Assembly (NCBI RefSeq): GCF_002929305.1
Contig: NZ_PJIO01000003.1
Coordinates: forward strand, 372,001-436,000
Origin: Arthrobacter sp. GMC3
Lineage (GTDB): Bacteria; Actinomycetota; Actinomycetes; Actinomycetales; Micrococcaceae
Reading direction: 5' to 3'
DNA length: 64,000 nucleotides
Shown here: in pieces, positions 6,978 through 15,672 of the stretch
Layout: every line of letters begins with the position of its first letter
Position numbering within the stretch: the first letter of the stretch is position 1
Program-made: the position numbers and the translations under genes
The notes under the pieces: model-generated
What the model saw: only the letters and a program-made list of their open reading frames with translations
Told to the model about the DNA's origin: nothing
Database searches by the model: none

Positions 6978-8123
6978 TTAGTTTCCTGCAAGTTCGAACC
7001 GGTTGGCCGGACGTGCCAGCCCCAGCAGGTCCCGGAACGTGGCGTCCGGGGTTTGCGGTGCCAGCGCACCGCGTCGCCGTAGGGCGGGCAGGACCAGCCG
7101 AGACAGCTCGTCGAGTTCCACGTCCAGGACGGCCGGGTGCAGGCGGACACCGTCTGCCACGGCTAAGACTTCGGTGAGCAGCTCCACGAGGCCGTCGGCA
7201 CCCCCCGTGTAACGTGCCCGGGGGCTGAGCCAGGACGTGTGTGCGTCAAGGTAAGCCACCCGTTCTTCGGCGCTTTGGCCCCTAGCATCCACAACAACAT
7301 CCAGTTCAGCGATGATGGCAACGGTTGTCCCGAGTCGGTGGCGGAAATTGGCCACCGACGCCGCCAGCGCCTGGGCCGTGGGTGCGGTGACCAGCACGGC
7401 GTCGATCCCGGCCAGCGCGCCGGCGTCGTATAGGTGCTCACCGAACAGGGATGCCGGAGCCACTACGGGCAACTGGCCTTGAAGTGGGCGGGGAATGATG
7501 GCCGGGCCCTTCACGGTGTAACCGGCTCCTGGGAAGTCCGGGCCGGTTTCAAAGTCGGCGTAGTGGAGCTTGTCCGCATCCAGATACTGCCCGGTTTCAA
7601 CGTCGCGAATCACCGCATCATCCTCCCAGCTGTCCCAAAGCCGTCGGCTGACCTCCACGGAGGCCTCCGCCTCCAACGCCAGGGCAGTTCCGTGAACAGT
7701 CTCGCGTCCGACGGCGGCGCCCGCGCTCTCACTGTTGGCGGCGGCTACGAGCCAGCCAGCACGTCCGCCGGCAACGTAGTCAAGGCTTGCGAGTTGCGTC
7801 GCCACGTGGAAGGGCTCGGTGTATACCGTGTCCACCTCGGGCACCAGCACGATGCTGCGCGTCAGTGGGCCGGCAAACGCTGCCCGCTGTATGGCGTCAA
7901 GGCGTCCCCCGACATCGGTTTCTCCCTGAGCCAGCGATCCGTCGGCAAATGTGGCCCCGTGGAAGCCAGCCGATTCTGCGGCTAGGACTGTGGAACGGAT
8001 CCTGGCCCCCGTCAGTAGCTCACGCGGAGCGTGTCTGGCGGCTCGCCAGGCGGCAGGGTGGGCGCCGTCCCCGTCCAGCTCAAGGACAAGGAAGCCCGGC
8101 CGTTCTTGCTCGTTGGTGCTCAT
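6978..8123 (-). CDS. Divergent LLM-class flavin-dependent oxidoreductase
   Basis: A 381-residue protein recognisably in the LLM superfamily but far from its neighbours. Barrel features include STVLAAESAGFHGATFADGS, ATQLASLDYVAGGRAGWLVA (residues ~110-130) and VEVSRRLWDSWEDDAVIRD. The last motif matches the IWDSWDDDAIAD stretch of the enzyme at 5527. The N-terminal strand (PGFLVLELDGDGAHPAAW) lacks the usual FGVF motif, so flavin or substrate contacts may differ. ATG at 8123 overlaps the stop of the DUF1684 gene (ATGA), indicating coupled translation in the seven-gene operon. It may be a second monooxygenase for a related substrate or a regulatory partner; function is inferred from family only. 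Confidence 0.8.
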   Translation of the reverse strand: MSTNEQERPGFLVLELDGDGAHPAAWRAARHAPRELLTGARIRSTVLAAESAGFHGATFADGSLAQGETDVGGRLDAIQRAAFAGPLTRSIVLVPEVDTVYTEPFHVATQLASLDYVAGGRAGWLVAAANSESAGAAVGRETVHGTALALEAEASVEVSRRLWDSWEDDAVIRDVETGQYLDADKLHYADFETGPDFPGAGYTVKGPAIIPRPLQGQLPVVAPASLFGEHLYDAGALAGIDAVLVTAPTAQALAASVANFRHRLGTTVAIIAELDVVVDARGQSAEERVAYLDAHTSWLSPRARYTGGADGLVELLTEVLAVADGVRLHPAVLDVELDELSRLVLPALRRRGALAPQTPDATFRDLLGLARPANRFELAGN

Positions 8124-8950
8124 AGGGAGCCCTCCCTTTCAAAAGGAATCTTCTCGCCGGCTTCAACTGCAACGCTGAGGCGGTTCTCCGCCGGCGGCAG
8201 CGGGCATGTGGCCAGGTCCGTGTAGGCGCAGGGCAGGTTCACGGCCCGGTTGAAGTCAATGACCACGGCCCCTCCCCTCTCGGGGGCAGCGAACGTCAGG
8301 GACCGGTTGGCCGCGTAGGTGCTCACACCGGAGGTGGCGTCGGTGAACAAGACCGTGAACGTGCCGGGAGCATGCCCGTTGAACACGGTGAGCTCCTGTT
8401 CCTGGCCGCCCAGCCGGAAGCGGAGCTGCCCGGGCGCCTGGTACACATGGTGGATTCCTTCCACGGCGGCCCCCACGGTTGTCTCCCGCGGCTGCCTGAA
8501 CGGCACGTAGTGCGCTGCCACGGCGTAGCTTTCATCCGGGGCGTAGGCCGGGGTTCCCCGATAGTTGCGTAGCAGCGCGTTGTCCGGGTCGCGTGGGCGG
8601 ATAATATATTCGCCTCCGCGCTTGGCCAGCTCCACCACCGAAGTGCCGGCGGAGAGGTTGAAGCCGTCGCGTTCTTCAATGGGGCCAAAAGCGAGCTCGC
8701 CCCCTGTTACGTTGAGTTCCACACCGTCACGTCGCAGGCTTTCCCCGGCGGCTAAAACTACGTGAACGACGTCGTTCTGAACCCGCCAGGTGCCCGGGAC
8801 ACCTGCGAGCGCTGCGGGGTTCTCGGTGAGCCAGTGCAGGTGGGTTACGGCCAGGAAACCGTGGGGGTCGCTACGCTGTGCCTCGTGCTCTGTGTGCCAC
8901 TGCTGCCAGTCGGCGGCGAAAGCTGTTTCAGTGTGTGGTGCTAAGGACAT
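8120..8950 (-). CDS. DUF1684 family protein
   Basis: A 276-residue soluble protein with the DUF1684 pattern: an N-terminal WQQWHTEHEAQRSDPHGFLA followed by VTHLHWLTENP, a central FNLSAGTSVVELAKRGGEY, and the conserved C-terminal block VIDFNRAVNLPCAYTDLATC with PPAENRLSVAVEAGE. No signal peptide or membrane segment is seen. The biochemical role of the family is not established to my knowledge. ATG 8950 is preceded by TAGGAG; a longer open frame to 9136 has no such site and runs inside the LLM gene upstream. It overlaps that gene by 23 nt and the next one by 4 nt, so it is a fixed member of this operon. Confidence 0.83.
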   Translation of the reverse strand: MSLAPHTETAFAADWQQWHTEHEAQRSDPHGFLAVTHLHWLTENPAALAGVPGTWRVQNDVVHVVLAAGESLRRDGVELNVTGGELAFGPIEERDGFNLSAGTSVVELAKRGGEYIIRPRDPDNALLRNYRGTPAYAPDESYAVAAHYVPFRQPRETTVGAAVEGIHHVYQAPGQLRFRLGGQEQELTVFNGHAPGTFTVLFTDATSGVSTYAANRSLTFAAPERGGAVVIDFNRAVNLPCAYTDLATCPLPPAENRLSVAVEAGEKIPFEREGSL

Positions 8951-10094
8951 GGTCACTCCTATGGTTTGCGTGGTCTGTGGCGATGGTGGTGGCGGCGTCC
9001 GGTTCCTGTGCGCCAGCGAATGCCGGGCGCAGAGCGTAAGGGTCCCCCGCTTCCCAAAGCGTTGTGGGCGCCGCAGCCTTGACGGCCGGGATGACGTCGG
9101 TGGCGAAGCGTTCAAGCAGGGACAATTGCTGACCAAAGGGCAGCGTGGTGGGCAGCGAAATCGACTGCAGATCGTGTCCGTAGAGTTCGTGATAGCTCAG
9201 GATTTTTTCGACGACCTGCTGGGGGCTGCCCACCAGGGACGGGCCTTGGGCCACTGCGTGGTCGATGTCGCGGTACGGGGAATTGTTACCCGGCACGTTC
9301 CTGCCCACCGTCAGCGCCTCATAGACGGGACCAAACTGGCGTTTGGCTTCCTGCGTGGTGTCGGCAAGGAACACTCCCCCGGCGCCACTGCCAGAACCCA
9401 GGTATTGATACCGGGGGTCATGGCCATGGCGCTCATACTCTTGGCGGTAGTGGTCAATGAGCACCTTGTAGTTCTCCCGGGGCTGGATGGCGTTCGCTGT
9501 GAAGAGTGGGTCACCCCATTGGGCGGCGAGCGCGGCGGAGGCCAGGGAGGTTGCCGAGCCGTGCCAGACGCGCGGTGCCCCGGCAAAGGGGCGCGGCGTC
9601 GTCGTGGTTGGATCCTCCAAAGGTGCCCGGAAGCGACCCGACCAGGTGAGGTTCTCTTCGCGCCAGAGGCGGTGCAGGAGCCCGTACTTTTCGGCTAGCA
9701 ACTCCCACTGGTCATCCAGTGACAGCCCGAACAGCGGGTATTGAAGTGCCTCATTGCCCTTGCCGATGACCAGTTCCAGCCGTCCCCGGCTGAGTTGGTC
9801 GATGGTGGCGTAGTCCTCCGCCACCCGGACTGGGTCTAGCACGGAGAGCACCGTGACCCCGCTTTGCAGGCGGATTGAGGAGGTTACCGCCGCGATGGCC
9901 GCCAGTACCGTGGTGGGTGAGGAGGAGATGAACTCTCCTGCATGGCGCTCTCCCACCGAGAAACTGTCGTATCCCAGTTCCTCGGCCAGCCGTGCCGTGG
10001 CAACCACCTGGTTGAGTCGATCTGCGGTGGAAACGATCTCCCCCGTCACCGGGTTCTTCAGGTGGGGAATGATGTCAAGGACCTGGAATTTCAT
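8928..10094 (-). CDS. LLM-class monooxygenase, bacterial-luciferase/CE1758-like branch
   Basis: A 388-residue barrel protein starting MKFQVLDIIPHLKNP. Visible luciferase-family blocks are ATARLAEELGYDSFSVGERH (residues ~33-52), SSIRLQSGVTVLSVLDPVRV, YATIDQLSRGRLELVIGKGN and GPSLVGSPQQVVEKILSYHE. It belongs to a different LLM branch from the three NtaA-type enzymes nearby, resembling the CE1758-type enzymes that are paired with their own FMN reductase in corynebacteria (from memory of the family). The C-terminal ~30 residues are low-complexity and His/Asp/Thr-rich. ATG 10094 overlaps the TGA of the binding-protein gene (ATGA), and its own 3' end overlaps DUF1684 by 23 nt. Confidence 0.87.
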   Translation of the reverse strand: MKFQVLDIIPHLKNPVTGEIVSTADRLNQVVATARLAEELGYDSFSVGERHAGEFISSSPTTVLAAIAAVTSSIRLQSGVTVLSVLDPVRVAEDYATIDQLSRGRLELVIGKGNEALQYPLFGLSLDDQWELLAEKYGLLHRLWREENLTWSGRFRAPLEDPTTTTPRPFAGAPRVWHGSATSLASAALAAQWGDPLFTANAIQPRENYKVLIDHYRQEYERHGHDPRYQYLGSGSGAGGVFLADTTQEAKRQFGPVYEALTVGRNVPGNNSPYRDIDHAVAQGPSLVGSPQQVVEKILSYHELYGHDLQSISLPTTLPFGQQLSLLERFATDVIPAVKAAAPTTLWEAGDPYALRPAFAGAQEPDAATTIATDHANHRSDHVLSTTH

Positions 10095-11080
10095 TTTGCA
10101 CCCGGAACATAGTTGGCTTCGTTGACGGTGGTGGCGGCCGCGACAGCCTCATCACTGAGCCCCCAACGGGCCAGGACTTTGCCGTAGCTGCCGTCCTTGA
10201 TGGCCGAGTTCAAGGCGTCGGTGATGACCGGTGCCAGCCCGTTCCCTTTCAAGGTGGTGGCTGCAACCAGTGTCTCGTTGGGCCAGCCGGCGTTGACCTT
10301 GCCCACAATCTTGAGGTCTTCACGGGTGTTGGCCAGGTACACGGCCGACGGGTACGGTGCCAGGTTCGCATCGGTACGCCCAGAGGCCAGCGCCAAGATG
10401 GTGTCGGCGTCGGAGGAGTAGTACTGCAACACGGTCGGGGCCTTGCCCTTGGCTTCCAGTTCCTTGTTCCAGGCCAGCAGGATCTTTTCCTGATTGGTTC
10501 CGGAGCCCACCGAAATCTTCAGCCCCGAGATGTCATCGGCGCCCCTGATGTCATAGCCGGCAGACTTCTTGGCCTCAAAGCCCATGAACGCTGCCCGGTA
10601 GCTGGAGAAATCGAACAGCTTCACCCGGTCCTTGTTGATCCCCACGTTGGAGAACACCGCCTCAAAGTCTCCGGACTGGGTTTTCAGCGGCCAGTTCTCC
10701 CACGAGGTGACCTGGACGTCCAGGGTTAGGCCCAGTTTGTCCGCCACCAGCTGCGCTATGTCAATCTCCGAGCCGATGGGCGTTTTGTTATCCGTCGCGT
10801 AGTAGGAAAGCGGCACCGAACCTGCGGTGGTGCCCACGGTCAGTTTCCCGTCCTTGGAGATGGACGCTGGTACCTCGGCAGCAAGCGCAGGGTCCTTTGA
10901 GGCGCGGATCCGGTTTTGCTCGGGCGAGCTGTTGTAAGTGACGCCGTTGGCCGGCGTCGTCGGTTGATTAAGTGAGGCCTGGGCCCCGGGGTCGGAGCAG
11001 CCTGTCAGTACCGCTACTCCTGCGAGGACGACGGCGGGCAGCACGGCCAGGGTGCGCAGTGCCAAGTTGTGGTGTGGCAT
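10091..11080 (-). CDS. ABC transporter substrate-binding lipoprotein, family 3
   Basis: A 329-residue lipoprotein with signal peptide and lipobox VLTGC (Cys28). Mature SBP_bac_3 features are KDGKLTVGTTAGSVPLSYYA, TDNKTPIGSEIDIAQLVADK, FSNVGINKDRVKLFDFSSYR and LKISVGSGTNQEKILLAWNK. ATG at 11080 is chosen for its AAAGGAAC site; the frame is open to 11185 but that part overlaps the ATPase gene. The gene sits 13 nt after the ATPase and is coupled to the LLM gene that follows. The ligand is probably an amino acid or a small amino-acid derivative. The paralogue at 4236 has the same ligand-pocket motif with S/N and I/V changes. Confidence 0.9.
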   Translation of the reverse strand: MPHHNLALRTLAVLPAVVLAGVAVLTGCSDPGAQASLNQPTTPANGVTYNSSPEQNRIRASKDPALAAEVPASISKDGKLTVGTTAGSVPLSYYATDNKTPIGSEIDIAQLVADKLGLTLDVQVTSWENWPLKTQSGDFEAVFSNVGINKDRVKLFDFSSYRAAFMGFEAKKSAGYDIRGADDISGLKISVGSGTNQEKILLAWNKELEAKGKAPTVLQYYSSDADTILALASGRTDANLAPYPSAVYLANTREDLKIVGKVNAGWPNETLVAATTLKGNGLAPVITDALNSAIKDGSYGKVLARWGLSDEAVAAATTVNEANYVPGAK

Positions 11081-11093
11081 GGGGGGTGTTCCT

Positions 11094-11900
11094 TTAGATG
11101 TTGAATGCTGGTTCGATGATTTTGGAGAGGAAACTCTTGGTACGTTCCTCTTGCGGGTTGCTGAAGATCTCCGCCGGGGTTCCACGCTCCACGATTCGGC
11201 CTTGGTCCATGAAGATCACGGTGTCCGCCACGTCGCGGGCGAATCCCATCTCGTGGGTGACGATGATCAAGGTAGTGCCGGAGGTGGCAAGTTCGCGGAT
11301 AACGTCCAGGACCTCGTTGACAAGTTCCGGGTCAAGGGCGGAGGTGGGTTCGTCGAAGAGCAGGATCTTGGGCTCAAGGGCCAGTGCCCGGGCGATGGCC
11401 ACTCGTTGTTGCTGGCCTCCGGAAAGCTGCCTCGGGTAGGCCTCCGCCTTGTCCTTGAGCCCCACCCTGTCCAGAAGCTCCAGCCCGCGTCGCCGCGCCT
11501 CGGCTTTGCTTGCTCGCAATGCCACGATGGGAGCCTCGATGACGTTTTCGAGGGCGCTCAGGTGCCCGAACAGGTTGAAGTTCTGGAATACCATGCCGAT
11601 CTCGGTGCGCTGCTTCAGGATTTCCTTTTCACGGAGCTCATGCAGGGTGCGTCCGCGCTGCCGGTACCCGACCAGGCTGCCGTCGATGGTGATGTAGCCG
11701 GCGTCGACCTTTTCCAAGTGGTTGATGGTCCGCAGCAGCGTGGATTTGCCGGACCCTGAGGGGCCCACGATGACGGCCACGCCTCCGGGTTCCACGGTCA
11801 GCGAGACACCCTTAAGAACTTCGAGTGCGCCATAGCTTTTGTGGACGTCGGTGATTTGGACCAGTCCGCGGGTTTCGGTGCGGGCTTCGGTGATGGTCAT
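11094..11900 (-). CDS. Polar amino acid ABC transporter ATPase
   Basis: A 268-residue ATP-binding subunit. It has Walker [10 protein letters not shown] (residues 46-54), Q-loop [19 protein letters not shown], signature [15 protein letters not shown] and Walker [15 protein letters not shown]. The H-loop [13 protein letters not shown] places it in the GlnQ/HisP (PAAT) group, matching the family-3 binding protein next door. It powers uptake through the permease at 11897-12940. Its ATG overlaps the permease stop by 4 nt. One permease gene is present, so the pore is probably a homodimer. Confidence 0.93.
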   Translation of the reverse strand: MTITEARTETRGLVQITDVHKSYGALEVLKGVSLTVEPGGVAVIVGPSGSGKSTLLRTINHLEKVDAGYITIDGSLVGYRQRGRTLHELREKEILKQRTEIGMVFQNFNLFGHLSALENVIEAPIVALRASKAEARRRGLELLDRVGLKDKAEAYPRQLSGGQQQRVAIARALALEPKILLFDEPTSALDPELVNEVLDVIRELATSGTTLIIVTHEMGFARDVADTVIFMDQGRIVERGTPAEIFSNPQEERTKSFLSKIIEPAFNI

Positions 11901-12940
11901 CGCTGCTCCCTAATGGTGGTGCGGAGGGTGAAGAATTTCCGGGCCCTTTGCAGCGGCGTCAGCGGTAGGGTCCGCACCGCTCCCTTGGCGTAGTGCCGTT
12001 CGATGTAGTACTGGAAAACGCTCAGCACGGAGGTGATCACGATGTACCACAGGGTGGCAACCAGCAGCAGCGGCAGGACCTGTTGGGTTCGGTTGTAAAT
12101 GACTTGAACGGTGTAGAACAGTTCCGAATAGGCCAGCACGTACACAATGGAGGTGCCCTTGACCAGGCCGATGATCTCGTTGAACGCCGTCGGCAGGATG
12201 GAGCGCATGGCCTGTGGCAGCACGATCCGGGTGGACCGCCGCCAGGCCGGGATTCCCAGCGCCGCCGCGGCCTCCAGCTGGCCTTGGTCTACGGAAAGGA
12301 TGCCGCCGCGGATAATCTCCGCCGAATAGGCCGCCTGATTCAAGGTCAGGCCAAGGACTGCGGCAGCAAATTGGCTGATCAGTGTGGTGGTTTGCACCTC
12401 AAAGAAGTTGATGCTGGTGAAAGGGATGCCCAGGCTGATCTTCTCGTACAGGTACCCAAGGTTGTACCAAAGCAGCATTTGCACCAGCAGCGGTGTGGAA
12501 CGGAAGATCCAGGAAAAGGTCCAGGAGACCGAGGACAGTAGCGGGGATGCGGAGAGGCGCATCAGGGCCAGAATGAAACCGAGCACAAAGCCCAGGGCCC
12601 CGGCGATGACTGTCAGCTTCAGGGTTTCACCCAGTCCACGGAGCACAGATTCGGCCGTGAACCACTGTGCCACCACCCCCCATTCCCATCGCGGGTTGGT
12701 GGCAAGGGAGTAAATGATGGCTGCCAAGCCAAGGGCAACTACGGCTGTGCCCACCCAGCGCCAGGGGTGTTTGGCCGCCACCAGTTTGTAGCCGGAGTAG
12801 TCCGTGACTGCCCGCTCCGGCGGCGTGGTTGCCGGCTGCTGGTTTGCAAGCGTCCCGGGGTCCGGTACCTCGTCGCTTACAGTACCGTTGGCCATCGGAT
12901 TTGAAACCGGTTGCGCCACGTGGGTTGATGTAGTGCTCAT
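11897..12940 (-). CDS. Polar amino acid ABC transporter permease
   Basis: A 347-residue inner-membrane protein. A ~55-residue Pro/Thr-rich cytoplasmic N-terminal extension precedes a first membrane segment ([16 protein letters not shown]). The PAAT permease domain follows: [34 protein letters not shown] and the EAA loop [20 protein letters not shown] (residues ~218-237) that docks with the ATPase. It is the first gene of the seven-gene operon permease-ATPase-SBP-LLM-DUF1684-LLM-LLM. A GAGGTGGAG site precedes ATG 12940. The promoter is well placed (-35 ATTCAA/-10 AATCTA as read on the plus strand at 13012-13017 and 12989-12994). Confidence 0.92.
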   Translation of the reverse strand: MSTTSTHVAQPVSNPMANGTVSDEVPDPGTLANQQPATTPPERAVTDYSGYKLVAAKHPWRWVGTAVVALGLAAIIYSLATNPRWEWGVVAQWFTAESVLRGLGETLKLTVIAGALGFVLGFILALMRLSASPLLSSVSWTFSWIFRSTPLLVQMLLWYNLGYLYEKISLGIPFTSINFFEVQTTTLISQFAAAVLGLTLNQAAYSAEIIRGGILSVDQGQLEAAAALGIPAWRRSTRIVLPQAMRSILPTAFNEIIGLVKGTSIVYVLAYSELFYTVQVIYNRTQQVLPLLLVATLWYIVITSVLSVFQYYIERHYAKGAVRTLPLTPLQRARKFFTLRTTIREQR

Positions 12941-12988
12941 GCTCCACCTCGTTTCTTCACATAGATTTTTGGGTGTTCGATGGCTGCA

Positions 12989-13017
12989 AATCTAGGTGCC
13001 CACACTGACCCATTCAA
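12989..13017 (-). promoter_or_regulatory. Promoter of the seven-gene ABC/monooxygenase operon
   Basis: On the minus strand, TTGAAT (13017-13012), a 17-bp spacer and TAGATT (12994-12989) form a good sigma70-type promoter. It gives a leader of about 40 nt to the permease ATG at 12940. The outward-facing repeat array begins 8 nt upstream of the -35 element. Confidence 0.65.
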
Positions 13018-13025
13018 AGGCGGCC

Positions 13026-13115
13026 GTTGCACTGCGTCACCGTCGGTAGCACGGCGTCACATGTCGCCTCATTTCCTTCATTGACGTGCCGTGACCAACC
13101 GTGACAGGGCGTGAC
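13026..13115. promoter_or_regulatory. Back-to-back phased repeat arrays between divergent promoters
   Basis: On the minus strand GTGAC (13060-13056), GCTAC (13050-13046), GTGAC (13040-13036) and GCAAC (13030-13026) recur every 10 bp toward the permease promoter. On the plus strand TTGAC (13081), GTGAC (13091), GTGAC (13101) and GTGAC (13111-13115) recur every 10 bp toward the FAD/GNAT pair. In both directions exactly 31 nt separate the last unit from the proposed -10 hexamer. This looks like a shared activator site; 10-11 bp direct repeats of GTNAC/GAAAC-like half-sites are known for OmpR-family regulators such as GlnR, but the regulator here is unknown. Confidence 0.55.
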
Positions 13116-13122
13116 AGCCGCC

Positions 13123-13152
13123 TGTTCGGTGGCGTTGAGCCGGCCCTAACAT
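13123..13152 (+). promoter_or_regulatory. Candidate promoter of the FAD-binding/GNAT pair
   Basis: TAACAT at 13147-13152 is a plausible -10. The -35 (TGTTCG, 13123-13128, 18-bp spacer) is poor, as expected if the phased array just upstream recruits an activator. The leader to ATG 13187 would be about 28 nt. Confidence 0.4.
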
Positions 13153-13186
13153 GGGGTTCTCCACCCCGTCCTGTTCAGGAGTCACC

Positions 13187-15127
13187 ATGTCAGAACACAT
13201 CCCCACAGTCGTCTTTGTTGGCGGCGGCCCACGCACGGCCGGGCTCTTGGAACGGCTTGGTGCCAACCTGCCCGAATTGCTTGCCGGGCCCTTATCGATC
13301 CATGTGGTTGAACCGTTCGAACCCGGCTCCGGACGGATCTGGCGTTTTGACCAAGACCCGGGGCTCATGCTCAATTCCATGGCAGGGGACGTGACCATGT
13401 TCACCGACCCCTCGGTGACCTGCACAGGGCCCGTTGCGGAAGGGCCCGACCTGGCCCAGTGGTCCGCCGCAGTCGTTGCAGGTACGCTGCCCGATGCACC
13501 GAATCTGCCCCAGCACTTGGTGGCGCAGGCTGCCGCCTTGACGCGTGCATCCTTCCCCACCCGGCAACTCCAAAGCGCCTACCTGGAATGGTTCTTCCGC
13601 CATGCCGTTGCTTCCCTGGCACCGCACGGCACCGTGACGGTACACAAGGACAGCGTCGTCTCGATCGACGCCTCGCCTGCAGGCAAGGCCTGGGCGGTAA
13701 GGCTGGCCCACGGCACCGCCTTGGCCGCCGACGCCGTCGTACTTGCCGTAGGCCACACGGATGCGCAGACCCATGGCACCTCCGCGCTCTACGCAGACTT
13801 TGCCGAGCGGCACGGGCTCTTTCACGCGGCACCGGCCTACACCACCGACGTGGACTACTCCGCCCTGGCTCCCGGCCAGGACACGATCGTCTCTGGTATG
13901 GGTCTGGCTTTTGTTGATCTGGTGGTCTTGCTGATGGAGGGCCGCGGTGGCCGGTTTGTCGAGAACGACGACGGCGGCCTTGGCTATGTGCCTTCCGGAG
14001 CGGAGCCCAGGCTTTGGGCCGGCTCACGCCGCGGGGTTCCCTATCATTCAAAGATCACAGGCACCTTGCGCGGGGAGGCCCCCGGGGAGCCGTTGTTCTT
14101 CACCGCCGATGCGGTGGCCAAGCTTTTGGCGAGGCACAGCGAACTCGATTTCCGCACGCAGCTGTGGCCACTTATTGCCAAGGACGCCGCCTACACGTAT
14201 TTTCGCGAACTATTCACGGGCAGCCCCGATCGAGTTTCCATGGGCTGGGAAGCGTTCGCTACCCAATTCCAGGAGCTGGATTGGTATAGCCCGGAGCGGG
14301 CGGCCCTGGTGGCTGCCGCCGTTCCGGAGGCGAGCTTGTGGCTGGATTTTGAACGACTCGATCACCCCTTGACCGGGCACATCTTTGCCGATCAAGCGGC
14401 CGTCCAGGACGCCGTGGCCGGCTACATTACCGAAGACCTGAGGCTGCGGGCTGGTGGGGGCAACCCCGAAACGCTGGCATTGTTTCTGGGATTCTTGCGC
14501 GCCTACATGGACCTGGGTGCCATTGTTCCTGCAGACCGGCTCACGGCCGCGTCCCAAGCGGCGCTCCAAGGCTGGTGGCATGGCTTCTTTAGCTTTGTCG
14601 ACTCTGGCCCGCCGCCGCACCGTCTGCGCCAGATACTGGCCCTTCACCGGGCAGGGCTGTTGCAGTTTCTTGGTCCGGGCCTGACCGTTGCCGCCCATGA
14701 GTCAACGGGGCAGTTCGTCGCGACCTCCGCCCATGGCACCGTCAAGTTCCGGGCCAGCGCCTTTATTGAGGCCAGATTGCCGGAGCCGACCGTGGTGCGC
14801 TCAGCCAACCCGGTGCTCGAGGAGTTGCAGAGAAGCGGGATCGGTTCTGAACAGCAGCTGCTCTCCGCCGACGGTACAGTGTCTACCGGACGACTGTTAG
14901 TCTCGGACACCCATCAGGTGGTGGGTCCCCGGGGTGAACTCGCGAAGCATCTCTTTGCGGTGGGACCGGGCACCTCGGCCTGGGGTGCTGGCGCTTTCGC
15001 CCGGCCCCGCAGCAACGCCGCGCCCTTTCGAGAAAACGACGCACTGGCGCGATCACTTCTGCACGCCTTGGTTCCCCACGCAGATGAAACCCCCGTCTCG
15101 GCCCTCTATGGAAGGACACAGTCATGA
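13187..15127 (+). CDS. FAD/NAD(P)-binding protein (FAD_NAD_bind_9-like)
   Basis: A 646-residue soluble protein. An N-terminal dinucleotide fold TVVFVGGGPRTAGLLERLGA with an acidic end of strand 2 (VVEPFEPGSGRIWR) is followed by LMLNSMAGDVTMFTD, a flavoenzyme pattern. AADAVVLAVGH near residue 190 marks return to the nucleotide fold, and the C-terminal LFAVGPGTSAWGAGAFARP is another FAD-contact block. Proteins of this type are related to the N-hydroxylating monooxygenase/HI0933-like flavoproteins, but few are characterised. AGGAG lies seven bases before ATG 13187; the in-frame ATG at 13151 has none. It is coupled to the GNAT gene (ATGA overlap) and divergent from the ABC/monooxygenase operon, suggesting work on the same imported compound. 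Confidence 0.82.
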   Translation: MSEHIPTVVFVGGGPRTAGLLERLGANLPELLAGPLSIHVVEPFEPGSGRIWRFDQDPGLMLNSMAGDVTMFTDPSVTCTGPVAEGPDLAQWSAAVVAGTLPDAPNLPQHLVAQAAALTRASFPTRQLQSAYLEWFFRHAVASLAPHGTVTVHKDSVVSIDASPAGKAWAVRLAHGTALAADAVVLAVGHTDAQTHGTSALYADFAERHGLFHAAPAYTTDVDYSALAPGQDTIVSGMGLAFVDLVVLLMEGRGGRFVENDDGGLGYVPSGAEPRLWAGSRRGVPYHSKITGTLRGEAPGEPLFFTADAVAKLLARHSELDFRTQLWPLIAKDAAYTYFRELFTGSPDRVSMGWEAFATQFQELDWYSPERAALVAAAVPEASLWLDFERLDHPLTGHIFADQAAVQDAVAGYITEDLRLRAGGGNPETLALFLGFLRAYMDLGAIVPADRLTAASQAALQGWWHGFFSFVDSGPPPHRLRQILALHRAGLLQFLGPGLTVAAHESTGQFVATSAHGTVKFRASAFIEARLPEPTVVRSANPVLEELQRSGIGSEQQLLSADGTVSTGRLLVSDTHQVVGPRGELAKHLFAVGPGTSAWGAGAFARPRSNAAPFRENDALARSLLHALVPHADETPVSALYGRTQS

Positions 15128-15672
15128 CCCTTTTTACTGCCCGGCACCAGCCAAGCGCTGCCACCACACCAAATCCCGCCGTCGCGGCCGATCTGAAAGT
15201 GCTCTCCCTGCCCATGGACGATTCCAGGGTGCGACCTTTGCTCGATGAGTTGGCCGTTGAGTACGAAACCCGCTATGCGGACCTCTTCGGCAGCGGCTCC
15301 GCGGCGCAGGAACTCAACAAGTACCCTGCCCACGAGTTCACCGCCCCGGACGGTGCCGTCTTGATCCTGCAGGAACAGGGGGCCTCGGTGGCCGGCGGTG
15401 CTTTCCGCCGATACGGCGCGGACACGGCCGAATTCAAACGGATCTGGACCCATTCCGGGCACCGCCGTCGTGGTCTGGCCAGGCTGGTTCTGGCCGAGCT
15501 GGAGGCCCACGCCGCAGCCCTGGGATACACCCGCGTGTACTTGACCACAGGACCCCGCCAGCCAGAGGCACGGGGGCTGTACCTGAACACCGGCTACGAA
15601 CCACACTTCGACGTTGAGGCCGCCCCGGAAACGCTCCCCTTTCTGGCGTTCAGTAAGGTATTGCTCCCCTAG
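15124..15672 (+). CDS. GNAT family N-acetyltransferase
   Basis: A 182-residue acetyltransferase with the acetyl-CoA loop GHRRRGLARLVLAELEAHAA at residues ~117-136, and the following strand YTRVYLTTGPRQPEARGLYL with NTGYEP closing the fold. ATG 15124 overlaps the stop of the FAD-binding gene by 4 nt. In Bacillus subtilis a GNAT enzyme (SnaB/YxeL) N-acetylates S-modified cysteines before an LLM monooxygenase cleaves them. This gene could play that part here, but that is inference from gene company. Its 3' end overlaps the convergent TetR gene by 4 nt. Confidence 0.88.
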   Translation: MTLFTARHQPSAATTPNPAVAADLKVLSLPMDDSRVRPLLDELAVEYETRYADLFGSGSAAQELNKYPAHEFTAPDGAVLILQEQGASVAGGAFRRYGADTAEFKRIWTHSGHRRRGLARLVLAELEAHAAALGYTRVYLTTGPRQPEARGLYLNTGYEPHFDVEAAPETLPFLAFSKVLLP

